From Acholeplasmatales bacterium (GTDB taxonomy: Bacteria; Bacillota_I; Bacilli_A; Acholeplasmatales; Anaeroplasmataceae), in the NCBI GenBank assembly GCA_900770055.1, contig CAAGJD010000156.1:1-5444 (forward strand): a DNA stretch of 5,444 bases, written 5' to 3'. The notes under the pieces are model-generated. The model was not told the DNA's origin. It made no database searches and worked only from the letters and a program-made list of their open reading frames with translations. The position numbers and the translations under genes were made by a program. Below, in pieces: positions 1-5,444 of the stretch. Numbering within the stretch: position 1 is the stretch's first letter; the number at the start of each line of letters is the position of its first letter.

Positions 1-21
1 TAAAAGAGAAATAATCGCTGT

Positions 22-56
22 ATATAAAATATAAAAGCTCCTAAGGGAGCTTTTAT
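22..56 (-). terminator. Rho-independent terminator of the RNA-repair operon
   Basis: An 11-bp perfect stem (31-41 pairing with 46-56) closes a 4-nt loop. Read on the minus strand it is followed by a broken T-tract (TTTTATATTTTATATA). The stop codon of the HD-Pnk gene (53-55) lies inside the upstream arm, so the end of translation and the terminator overlap. The stem is also flanked by TTTT on the plus strand, so it could work in both directions for a gene left of the window. Bases 1-21 hold nothing I can recognise. Confidence 0.85.
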
Positions 57-1207
57 TCATTATATATCCATTTTACTTCATGAGCCTCATAGGCCTCTGG
101 AATATTCAGATGCTTTAGTAGCTTATTAATTACATTTAAAGGTACTTTTTTAGCTCTAGAGCTATTTCTTGTTATATTTGTTTGATAATCTATCTCAAGG
201 TAGATTAAATTTATTTTAGCGTGATAATCATTAATAATATTAATTATCTTTTTTCTTATCATAGAGGTAGTGTTTGTGGCGTTCCAAATAAATGGTATTT
301 TATTTCTTAGATATTCCTTAGCCTCTTTTATAGCCTCATTTATTACTATTCCTTGGTCACTTGTTGGTGAAATATTAAGTCTTTGTCTTATTTCATCAAG
401 ACTAATAACCTTTTTATTTGGGTAATTAGTCTTAATGTAGGTATCCTTACCAACTCCAGGAAGACCACTCATAATTATTACCTCACCCCAGGTATCATCA
501 TAAAGCTCTTCATTTTGCCAAATGCTATCATTATTTAGATATTTAAATTTAGTATAAGTATTTTTAAATTCGAAGGCTTTATTGTAACAGTTTAATTCAC
601 ATGCTAGCATTTCTGTTAATTCTAATTTTTCAAGCTGATCATCTGTATCAATAGCTATTCTACCTAAAACATCAGCTTTAGATAATAAACAAAGGTTTTT
701 TATTGTAAAGTATTTCGTTAAATTAGTATTTAAGGATAATTTTATTAATCTTTTGATACTAGCTTCATCACCACTAATATGTAGTGGTGTTGTATGATAT
801 TTAATTAATAAACAAATACCTTCTCTAATAGCTAGACTATCTTTAGTTAAATTATATTCCTGATACAAATACTCTCTTGTAATACATGAACCTACTGGTC
901 CATGATTAAAAGAGGTTATCTCATCATTAATTATTTTTGTACAAATAGGTTTTGCGATATCATGAAATAAGGCACTTAAAAATAAAACAAGTTTTTCATC
1001 ATTAGCTAAAGACTGATATTCATCTAGCTTTATTAGTGCTTCACAAACCATTTTTGTGTGAATATAGACATTACCTTCACCATGCCATTTAGGCTCTTGA
1101 TTGGTAGCTTTTAAGCTATCAACAAATGAAGCTAATATATTATTCTCAATTAAGTTCCAGTCAATAGAAGCATTTGGCAAATATTTATATAAATCATTAA
1201 TTGTCAT
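53..1207 (-). CDS. HD-Pnk: HD-domain phosphoesterase / polynucleotide 5'-kinase, RNA end-healing enzyme
   Basis: This 384-residue protein has two domains. The N-terminal half is an HD phosphohydrolase: an upstream His (H42 or H50), H82-D83 in LFHDIAKP, H102 in NHGPVG, H138 in KYHTTP and D179 in SKAD are the likely metal ligands. The C-terminal part, from about residue 242, is a P-loop kinase of the T4 Pnk type: Walker A GLPGVGKDT (248-256), D271 and R274 in SLDEIR (matching T4 Pnk general base and substrate Arg by position), WNATNTT (308-314), and lid arginines near R347/R351. Characterised relatives (Runella slithyformis HD-Pnk) remove 2',3'-cyclic, 3' and 2' phosphates with the HD domain and phosphorylate 5'-OH ends with the kinase, and are often encoded next to a ligase, as here. 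The gene overlaps the ligase stop by 4 nt (ATGA) and has GAGGAG 8 nt before its ATG. It is the last gene of the operon. Asp replaces the usual Ser/Thr after the Walker A Lys, with Thr next to it. The assignment is confident; the substrate (RNA or DNA, which RNA) is inferred. Confidence 0.9.
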   Translation of the reverse strand: MTINDLYKYLPNASIDWNLIENNILASFVDSLKATNQEPKWHGEGNVYIHTKMVCEALIKLDEYQSLANDEKLVLFLSALFHDIAKPICTKIINDEITSFNHGPVGSCITREYLYQEYNLTKDSLAIREGICLLIKYHTTPLHISGDEASIKRLIKLSLNTNLTKYFTIKNLCLLSKADVLGRIAIDTDDQLEKLELTEMLACELNCYNKAFEFKNTYTKFKYLNNDSIWQNEELYDDTWGEVIIMSGLPGVGKDTYIKTNYPNKKVISLDEIRQRLNISPTSDQGIVINEAIKEAKEYLRNKIPFIWNATNTTSMIRKKIINIINDYHAKINLIYLEIDYQTNITRNSSRAKKVPLNVINKLLKHLNIPEAYEAHEVKWIYNE

Positions 1208-1992
1208 TTGAAAATCTCCTCAATATTTACAGCTAGCTTATTTGGAATAATAGTTCTATCAATCCAATGAGTATTGGATTCTGTTACTGTTTGTAAGAAT
1301 GAATACCTTACATATTTCATTCTATCAACGACAATACCATTTTCTTCAACCTTTATGTATAGTCCCTCCATGGTAGTAGTAGAATCAGTTTCAGCTTTAG
1401 CCCTTTCTGGGTCATAGCCACATTTTATAGCCTCATTTGTAAGATTTGTTATATGATCATCAGTTATATAATTAGATCTACCTAAATATTTAATAATATC
1501 GTTAAGATTTTTATAAACTCCTTGTGCTAAAACAGGTACGCTTATTATAGGAGAACCCTTAAGCATTTCATGACGAGTTTTTGTATCTAAAAAGACATTT
1601 CTTTTTCTATCGAAAATATCAAATTCCAAAAAATAATGTGGTAAAGCATCATAATAAACAGTATGCTTTGCATAAAGCCATTCACCATACATTATGTATC
1701 TACTACCTAAAATGCTATAAAGTTTGTCCTTATGAATAGTAGCCCAGTTTTTAAATAAATTGTAATGTCTTTCACGATAGCCACCTATAAGATAGTGTCC
1801 TCTATTTTGTAAAAGAAGGTTTCCTTCCTCATCAAAGGAGATTGCGGTATTCGCACCATCAACCTTTTCTTCAATCACAATATATTTATTTAATACCATA
1901 GATTGAGGTATTTGTGATAAATCCTCATCTCCTTTTTGTAATCTAGAACCAACTAAATGATGGGTTCTAGGGTATTTTATTAATTCACTCAT
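1204..1992 (-). CDS. ATP-dependent RNA ligase (Rnl2-like nucleotidyltransferase)
   Basis: This 262-residue protein carries the covalent nucleotidyltransferase motifs in order: motif I EEKVDGAN with K43 as the likely AMP-accepting lysine, motif Ia NRGHYL (63-68), motif III YGEWLYAKH (102-110, E104), motif IIIa FLEFDIFD (121-128), motif IV EGLYIK (209-214, E209) and motif V around DRMKYVR (223-229, K226). The expected reaction is ATP-dependent joining of 3'-OH and 5'-phosphate ends through ligase-AMP and AppRNA. It is short: only about 35 residues follow motif V, so there is no room for a large C-terminal domain like that of T4 Rnl2 (about 334 aa). In motif V, Arg224 stands where Rnl2-type enzymes usually have the first of two lysines. 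The start is supported by GAGGTGAT ending close to the ATG and overlapping the TGA of the upstream methyltransferase. It sits directly before HD-Pnk, whose healed ends are its natural substrates. DNA ligase activity is not excluded, but the motif spacing and family favour RNA. Confidence 0.88.
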   Translation of the reverse strand: MSELIKYPRTHHLVGSRLQKGDEDLSQIPQSMVLNKYIVIEEKVDGANTAISFDEEGNLLLQNRGHYLIGGYRERHYNLFKNWATIHKDKLYSILGSRYIMYGEWLYAKHTVYYDALPHYFLEFDIFDRKRNVFLDTKTRHEMLKGSPIISVPVLAQGVYKNLNDIIKYLGRSNYITDDHITNLTNEAIKCGYDPERAKAETDSTTTMEGLYIKVEENGIVVDRMKYVRYSFLQTVTESNTHWIDRTIIPNKLAVNIEEIFK

Positions 1993-1996
1993 TATA

Positions 1997-2680
1997 TCAC
2001 CTCATTTTTGCGATTAAAAATAGATGACCATTAACTCCACTAAAGCTTAGCTTTGTTACTCCAAAGCTATTAAAAATATTAGTTAAAATATCCTTAGTTA
2101 ATAAATGAATATGCTCAGGATTATCATCCTCTTTAGATGGTACTGTTATAACTATATAATCTTTAGCTAGCTTAATGGCATTTTCAATCGCCTTATTAAC
2201 GTCTGGAATATGCTCTAAAACCTCAAGCATTGTAACAACATCATATTTTTTATCTAGCTTTGTTGTTGTAATATCATCCATTATTGGATTTAGATTATTT
2301 ATTCCTCCATCACTAATGTTTTTCATTAGTTCATGTCTTCTTGGTAGTATTTCCATAGATGTAATATTTATATTCCCTAATTCCTTAAGAAGTGGAAATA
2401 AAAATACACCACGACCTGAACCAATATCAAGTAAACTTTCTGGGTATATTCCTTTAAGAAAACCTAAGACAATATTTACTCTTGGTAAATAATCTTTTTC
2501 CTTAAAATAATATAGCTTAAGACTATGCTTAGTTGCAATCTCTTGTAAAAATAATTTATCATTTTCATTTAATTCATCTAATGTTTTATTTAATATATCA
2601 CTATTAATTGCTATTTTATTATTTTTAATAAAACCTCTAATATATGAATATTTAATTAATTCAAAATTATAATTATTCAT
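1997..2680 (-). CDS. Class I SAM-dependent methyltransferase, possible RNA-end methyltransferase (Hen1-like role)
   Basis: This 227-residue protein has a Rossmann methyltransferase domain from about residue 80: motif I LLDIGSGRG (83-91), an acidic residue after beta2 (E110 in SMEILPRR), motif II D135-D136, and EVLEHIPD (153-160), followed by TVPS (179-182) and PEHIHLLTKDIL (188-199). The first roughly 75 residues are mostly helical-looking and charged, with no motif I recognise, and could bind the substrate. E153-x-x-E156-H157 plus H190 or H192 resembles the ExxEH...H metal site of Hen1 RNA 2'-O-methyltransferases. However, EVLEH also occurs in many UbiG-type enzymes, and the gap to the second His (33-35 residues) is shorter than in plant HEN1, so the substrate is unproven. 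The gene lies between the regulator (8-nt overlap) and the ligase (4-nt gap). Its ribosome site AGAGAGGAAG (2687-2696) lies inside the end of the regulator gene. The methyltransferase fold is certain; the RNA role is inferred from operon context. Confidence 0.8.
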   Translation of the reverse strand: MNNYNFELIKYSYIRGFIKNNKIAINSDILNKTLDELNENDKLFLQEIATKHSLKLYYFKEKDYLPRVNIVLGFLKGIYPESLLDIGSGRGVFLFPLLKELGNINITSMEILPRRHELMKNISDGGINNLNPIMDDITTTKLDKKYDVVTMLEVLEHIPDVNKAIENAIKLAKDYIVITVPSKEDDNPEHIHLLTKDILTNIFNSFGVTKLSFSGVNGHLFLIAKMR

Positions 2681-3557
2681 TTTTTTCTTCCTCTCTATCT
2701 AGTTTACATAATTCAACTGATTTAAGTAGCTTTTTTGAATTATTTCTAAATTTAAGTGGAGATATTTTATGATGCTTTTTAAATGTATATGAGAAGTGCT
2801 CACATGATGAATAACCAGCTATTTCAGATATTTCTGCGATAGATTTATTTGAATGCATAAGCTCTTTTGTAGCATAGGCCATTCTTGCTTCAAATTTTAA
2901 GGTATTGAAGCTTTTATTAAATAATTCGTTTAATAATCTTTGAAGTGTTCTTTCTCCAAGATTTAATCTTTTAGCTAAATCTCCTAATGTAATTGTTTGA
3001 AATTCATTTAGCATTATTGTTTCAATTTCAAAAACAATATTTGATGTATCCTTAGCTTTATTTACTTCTATAAATACATTATTTTGTCTAGCTAAATTGA
3101 TTAATAATATTTTTAAATAATCAGCAACAACATCAATATACAAAGGATTTTTATTAACAAATTCCTTTTCAATATTTTCTAGTATTTGAAAACAATCAAA
3201 ATCAATTTTTCCAATAATATATGGTGTAGTTAAAAATCTTTTAATTTCATTTGAAGCTTTAGTTGAATCTACTGTAAAATAAATAGAATACTTTTCTATA
3301 ATATCATTTTCGTTAGGCATTTGGCCATGAACAATATAAGAGCTAGTAGTATAATAGCTAGCCTTATTTATTTCATAGCAATTATTATCGATTATAGCCT
3401 TACCAGAGCCATTTTTAATAAAATGTATTTCAAAGGAATCCTTACCATGATAGTGTAATGGGTATGGTTCTGATATTGTTTGGTGTTTAAAATCTGACAT
3501 TGTGAATTTAACTTCATTTAAGATAAATTTAATAATTTCGTTTGTATAAAATAGCAT
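2673..3557 (-). CDS. AraC-family transcriptional regulator with cupin-type sensor domain, first gene of the RNA-repair operon
   Basis: With the start at 3557 the protein has 294 residues, the usual AraC-family size. The N-terminal part (about 25-100) is a cupin-like sensor with PLHYHGKDSFEIHFI (33-47; H35, H37, H45) and a glycine turn NGSGKAIID. The C-terminal part has the two helix-turn-helix units: the first about 190-213 (TLGDLAKRLNLGERTLQRLL), the second about 239-270 (SIAEISEIAGYSS, then FSYTFKKHHKISPLKF). The start is chosen because GGAG (3565-3568) lies 7 nt before this ATG and because the promoter -10 lies upstream of it. The in-frame ATG at 3605 falls in the -35 box and cannot be on that transcript. 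The stop overlaps the methyltransferase start by 8 nt, so regulator and repair genes are probably made together and the regulator likely controls its own operon. The ligand is unknown. Family assignment is firm; the target is inferred. Confidence 0.88.
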   Translation of the reverse strand: MLFYTNEIIKFILNEVKFTMSDFKHQTISEPYPLHYHGKDSFEIHFIKNGSGKAIIDNNCYEINKASYYTTSSYIVHGQMPNENDIIEKYSIYFTVDSTKASNEIKRFLTTPYIIGKIDFDCFQILENIEKEFVNKNPLYIDVVADYLKILLINLARQNNVFIEVNKAKDTSNIVFEIETIMLNEFQTITLGDLAKRLNLGERTLQRLLNELFNKSFNTLKFEARMAYATKELMHSNKSIAEISEIAGYSSCEHFSYTFKKHHKISPLKFRNNSKKLLKSVELCKLDREEEKNE

Positions 3558-3564
3558 AGTATCA

Positions 3565-3568
3565 CTCC
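3565..3568 (-). promoter_or_regulatory. Ribosome binding site that sets the AraC-family regulator start
   Basis: GGAG on the minus strand with a 7-nt spacer to the ATG at 3557-3555. It decides between this start and the in-frame ATG 48 nt upstream (3605), which has no comparable site and lies in the promoter. Confidence 0.8.
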
Positions 3569-3581
3569 ATTTAGTTATTTT

Positions 3582-3610
3582 ATTATAGCAAATTGTCGAT
3601 ATCATGACAA
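3582..3610 (-). promoter_or_regulatory. Sigma-A promoter of the araC-type regulator / RNA-repair operon
   Basis: On the minus strand TTGTCA (3610-3605) is separated by exactly 17 nt from TATAAT (3587-3582), which is preceded by TGC, an extended -10 element. Transcription should start near 3575, giving a leader of about 18 nt before the ATG at 3557. No other good promoter is obvious within the operon, so this one probably drives all four genes. Confidence 0.8.
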
Positions 3611-3611
3611 T
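3592..3611. promoter_or_regulatory. Inverted repeat over the -35 and spacer of the repair-operon promoter, candidate operator
   Basis: ATTGTC (3592-3597) and GACAAT (3606-3611) form 6-bp perfect arms around 8 nt. One arm coincides with the -35 hexamer and the other lies in the promoter spacer, so a bound protein would block RNA polymerase. It may be bound by the AraC-family regulator encoded just downstream, but that family often uses direct repeats, so the binding partner is uncertain. Confidence 0.4.
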
Positions 3612-3633
3612 ATTATTATCACTATATTCTCTA

Positions 3634-3662
3634 TTGAATTATTTTAAAATTAGTAATATAAT
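3634..3662 (+). promoter_or_regulatory. Sigma-A promoter of the marR-type / alcohol dehydrogenase operon
   Basis: TTGAAT (3634-3639) and a perfect TATAAT (3657-3662) are 17 nt apart. Transcription should start near 3669, inside the palindrome that follows, leaving a leader of about 26 nt. Its -35 is only 23 nt from the -35 of the divergent repair-operon promoter. Confidence 0.8.
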
Positions 3663-3666
3663 TATA

Positions 3667-3684
3667 TTGTTGATTTATCAACAA
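3667..3684. promoter_or_regulatory. Perfect palindrome, probable MarR-family operator
   Basis: TTGTTGAT and ATCAACAA are perfect 8-bp arms around a 2-nt centre. Size and symmetry fit a winged-helix MarR dimer site. The site begins 5 nt after the -10 box, covers the expected transcription start and ends at the ribosome binding site, so binding should repress the operon. The adjacent MarR gene makes autoregulation the simplest reading. Confidence 0.75.
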
Positions 3685-3694
3685 GAGGTGTATT

Positions 3695-4141
3695 ATGGAA
3701 AATAGATTTGAAAACTTCACTTATTTAATAATTAAACTTAGTAAGCAAATTCAAAGAATAAAGGCTATTGAGGTAGAAGAATATGGACTTAAGGCAATTC
3801 ATGTTATGTGTTTATTTCATTTGAAAAATAACTCTAACGGTTTAACTTCAAATAAATTAACAGCCTTAACCTTAGAGGATAAGGCTGCTATTTCAAGAGC
3901 TATATCATATTTGAAAAATGAAGAAATTGTTACATATGAACCAAAAAAATATAATGGTCTTATTGTTTTAACTGAAAAGGGAAAAAATATAGCTGAAGAA
4001 ATAAGTAAAAAGGCTGATAATGCTTTAGCATATATTGGTCATAGTATTAGTGAAGAAGAAAGAATTAGTCTTTACAAAAGCTTAGCTACAATCGATAGAG
4101 AAATGAATGATTATTATTTTAATCTTAAGGAGAAGATATAA
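3695..4141 (+). CDS. MarR-family winged-helix transcriptional regulator
   Basis: This 148-residue protein has the length and layout of a MarR repressor: an N-terminal dimerisation helix (about 5-28), a helix-turn-helix with TSNKLTALTLEDKAAISRAI (51-70), where 61-75 is the likely recognition helix, a beta wing (about 80-95, YEPKKYNGLIVLTEKGK), and a C-terminal dimer helix ending in a Lys/Glu-rich tail. AGAGGTG (3684-3690) lies just before the ATG. Its TAA overlaps the ATG of the dehydrogenase (TAATG), so the two are co-translated. It most likely represses its own promoter through the palindrome at 3667-3684 and is released by a small ligand or oxidant. Only one Cys (C39) is present, so two-cysteine redox sensing within a subunit is not possible. 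The inducer is unknown. Confidence 0.88.
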   Translation: MENRFENFTYLIIKLSKQIQRIKAIEVEEYGLKAIHVMCLFHLKNNSNGLTSNKLTALTLEDKAAISRAISYLKNEEIVTYEPKKYNGLIVLTEKGKNIAEEISKKADNALAYIGHSISEEERISLYKSLATIDREMNDYYFNLKEKI

Positions 4142-5340
4142 TGAATTTCTTTAAGGCTTTATATTGTAGAGCTTTACAATTAATATTTAAAATAGTTCTA
4201 CCCTTTTTACCATATAGGGATCCTATAGTTTTAGAAAATATTACAGATATTACAAAAAAACTTAATACAAATGATAAACCATTTATTGTTGTTGGTCCTA
4301 ATGTTTATAAGCTTGGATTAATTGATGAATTGATTAATGATTTTATTAAAAATAAAATTAATTATGAAATATTTACAGAGTTAACACCTAATCCAACAAT
4401 TAATCAAGCTAATAATGCCTATGAAATATTTAATAGTAGAGGCTGCAATAAGCTTATAGCTTTAGGTGGTGGTTCAACACTTGATTTAGCTAAAGCAGTA
4501 GGAGCAATGGTAGCAAGGCCTAAAAAAACACTTCAAAAGCTTAAGGGTATTTTAAAGGTAAGAAAGAAAATACCTACCCTTTTTGCAGTACCTACTACTG
4601 CAGGTACAGGTAGTGAAACAACACTAGCTTGTGTAATAATAGATAGTGATAATAAGCATAAGTATGCTATTAATGATTTTCAATTAATTCCAAGCTATGC
4701 TGTATTAGATAGTAATATGACGAAAACTTTACCTAAAAATATTGCGGCAACAACTGCAATGGATGCGTTAACTCACGCTATTGAAGCATATATAGGTAAA
4801 GGTGGAAATAAGAAGACAAGAGCTGATTCTTTAGATGCTATTAAGCTAATATTTGAAAATATTGAAGAAGTGTATTTTAATAATACAGAATTAGCAAGAA
4901 AGAATATGTTAATTGCTTCATTTAAAGCAGGCAAGGCATTTTCTAAAGCATATGTTGGGTATGTTCATGCCTTAGCTCACGCACTAGGTGTATTTTATAA
5001 TACTCCTCATGGACTCGCAAATGCAGTTATTTTGCCAATTGTATTAAGAGAATATGGCAAAAGTATCTACAAAAAGCTTAAGAAAATCGCAATATATTGT
5101 GGTATTGCAACAAATGAAACTGATGAAAATATTGCGGCAATGCTGATAATAGAAAAAATTGAAGAGCTTAATAAAAAATTTGAAATACCTTTAACTATCA
5201 AAATAAATGAAGCTGATATAAAATCAATGGCAAAAATGGCAAATAAAGAGGCTAATCCTTTATATCCTGTACCTGTTTTATGGGATAAAAGAAAGCTTTT
5301 AGAAATGTATATGAAAATAGGTGGATTAAATAATAGATAA
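4141..5340 (+). CDS. Iron-containing (group III) alcohol dehydrogenase
   Basis: This 399-residue, full-length enzyme of the Fe-ADH family carries out NAD(P)-dependent interconversion of alcohols with aldehydes or ketones in the cytoplasm. It has the nucleotide-binding GGGSTLDLAKA (109-119), the PTTAGTGSE signature (151-159), and the second family signature spanning 273-294. Metal ligands by alignment to FucO are D208, H212 (MDALTHAIEAY), H276 and H290 (NTPHG), with the conserved extra H280; the 14-residue spacing of H276 to H290 is the same as in FucO. The first roughly 25 residues (MNFFKALYCRALQLIFKIVL, then PFLPYRDP) form a hydrophobic, basic extension before the usual fold. It looks like an amphipathic helix rather than a signal peptide. 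AAGGAG (4127-4132) serves as ribosome site inside the MarR gene. Substrate and NAD versus NADP preference cannot be read from the sequence. Confidence 0.93.
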   Translation: MNFFKALYCRALQLIFKIVLPFLPYRDPIVLENITDITKKLNTNDKPFIVVGPNVYKLGLIDELINDFIKNKINYEIFTELTPNPTINQANNAYEIFNSRGCNKLIALGGGSTLDLAKAVGAMVARPKKTLQKLKGILKVRKKIPTLFAVPTTAGTGSETTLACVIIDSDNKHKYAINDFQLIPSYAVLDSNMTKTLPKNIAATTAMDALTHAIEAYIGKGGNKKTRADSLDAIKLIFENIEEVYFNNTELARKNMLIASFKAGKAFSKAYVGYVHALAHALGVFYNTPHGLANAVILPIVLREYGKSIYKKLKKIAIYCGIATNETDENIAAMLIIEKIEELNKKFEIPLTIKINEADIKSMAKMANKEANPLYPVPVLWDKRKLLEMYMKIGGLNNR

Positions 5341-5402
5341 TATAGATATATATATTATGCTTTATATAAGAATTTAGTAAATTGTATATTAATTATTGAA
5401 AT

Positions 5403-5427
5403 AAAGGCGTAATAGCCTTTTTTCTTT
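5403..5427 (+). terminator. Rho-independent terminator of the marR-type / alcohol dehydrogenase operon
   Basis: AAAGGC (5403-5408) pairs with GCCTTT (5415-5420) around a 6-nt loop and is followed by further T residues (TTTCTTT). It lies 62 nt after the dehydrogenase stop. The stretch 5341-5402 is very AT-rich with no gene visible; 5428-5444 is also plain AT-rich sequence. Confidence 0.85.
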
Positions 5428-5444
5428 ATAAAAATTATTATATA

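Noticed and set aside
1118..1125. ATCAACAA, matching one arm of the MarR palindrome, inside the HD-Pnk gene
   Set aside because: There is no second arm next to it, and an 8-mer of this composition is expected by chance in AT-rich coding DNA.
2175..2492. Open frame of 105 codons on the plus strand
   Set aside because: It lies entirely antisense within the methyltransferase gene, which has clear family motifs. It has no good ribosome site and its product resembles no known protein.
53..2680. A toxin or anticodon nuclease partner, or a tRNA target, within the repair operon
   Set aside because: No nuclease gene, toxin-antitoxin pair, tRNA-like fold or CCA end was seen in the window. The damaging agent, if any, is encoded elsewhere.
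3555..3605. Longer AraC-family protein starting at the ATG at 3605
   Set aside because: This ATG lies in the -35 box and upstream of the -10, so the transcript from this promoter does not contain it. The ATG at 3557 has GGAG at 7 nt and gives the usual protein length.
5341..5402. Runs of alternating TA after the dehydrogenase gene (possible hairpin or small gene)
   Set aside because: Weak AT-only pairing with no G/C in the stem, no ribosome site and no open frame of note. The clear terminator follows it.
1..5444. Mobile element or horizontal-transfer boundary
   Set aside because: No transposase, integrase, terminal repeats or target duplications are seen, and base composition looks even across both operons.

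Overview
This is an AT-rich window with short intergenic gaps, strong AGGAGG-type ribosome binding sites and UGA used as a stop codon (it ends both the ligase and the methyltransferase genes). That points to a low-GC Gram-positive (Bacillota: Erysipelotrichia-, Acholeplasma- or Clostridium-like) and argues against UGA=Trp mollicutes. The species cannot be fixed from the sequence. There is no sign of an insertion sequence, CRISPR array, tRNA or rRNA.

Left two thirds (about 22-3610, minus strand): a tightly packed four-gene operon, read right to left. It has one promoter (TTGTCA, 17 nt, TATAAT), then an AraC-family regulator, a class I SAM-dependent methyltransferase, a small RNA ligase, and a two-domain HD-phosphoesterase/polynucleotide kinase (HD-Pnk), and ends in a hairpin terminator. 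Junctions are 8-nt overlap, 4-nt gap and 4-nt overlap (ATGA), so translation is probably coupled throughout. HD-Pnk can heal both ends of a broken RNA (removing 2',3'-cyclic or 3' phosphate and phosphorylating the 5'-OH), and the ligase can seal the healed ends. The HD-Pnk/ligase pair is an established partnership. The methyltransferase and the self-encoded AraC regulator are the unusual additions. By analogy with Pnkp/Hen1, the methyltransferase may mark the repaired RNA, and the regulator may sense the damage or stress that calls for repair.

Middle (3558-3694): a 137-nt divergent control region with two back-to-back near-consensus sigma-A promoters. Each has an inverted repeat placed where a repressor could act.

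Right third (3695-5427, plus strand): a two-gene operon of a MarR-family repressor and an iron-containing (group III) alcohol dehydrogenase, joined by a TAATG stop/start overlap and ended by a Rho-independent terminator. A perfect 8-2-8 palindrome over the expected transcription start is the likely MarR operator, so the unit looks like a self-regulated aldehyde/alcohol redox module. Nothing shows that it is functionally tied to the RNA-repair operon beyond the shared intergenic region.
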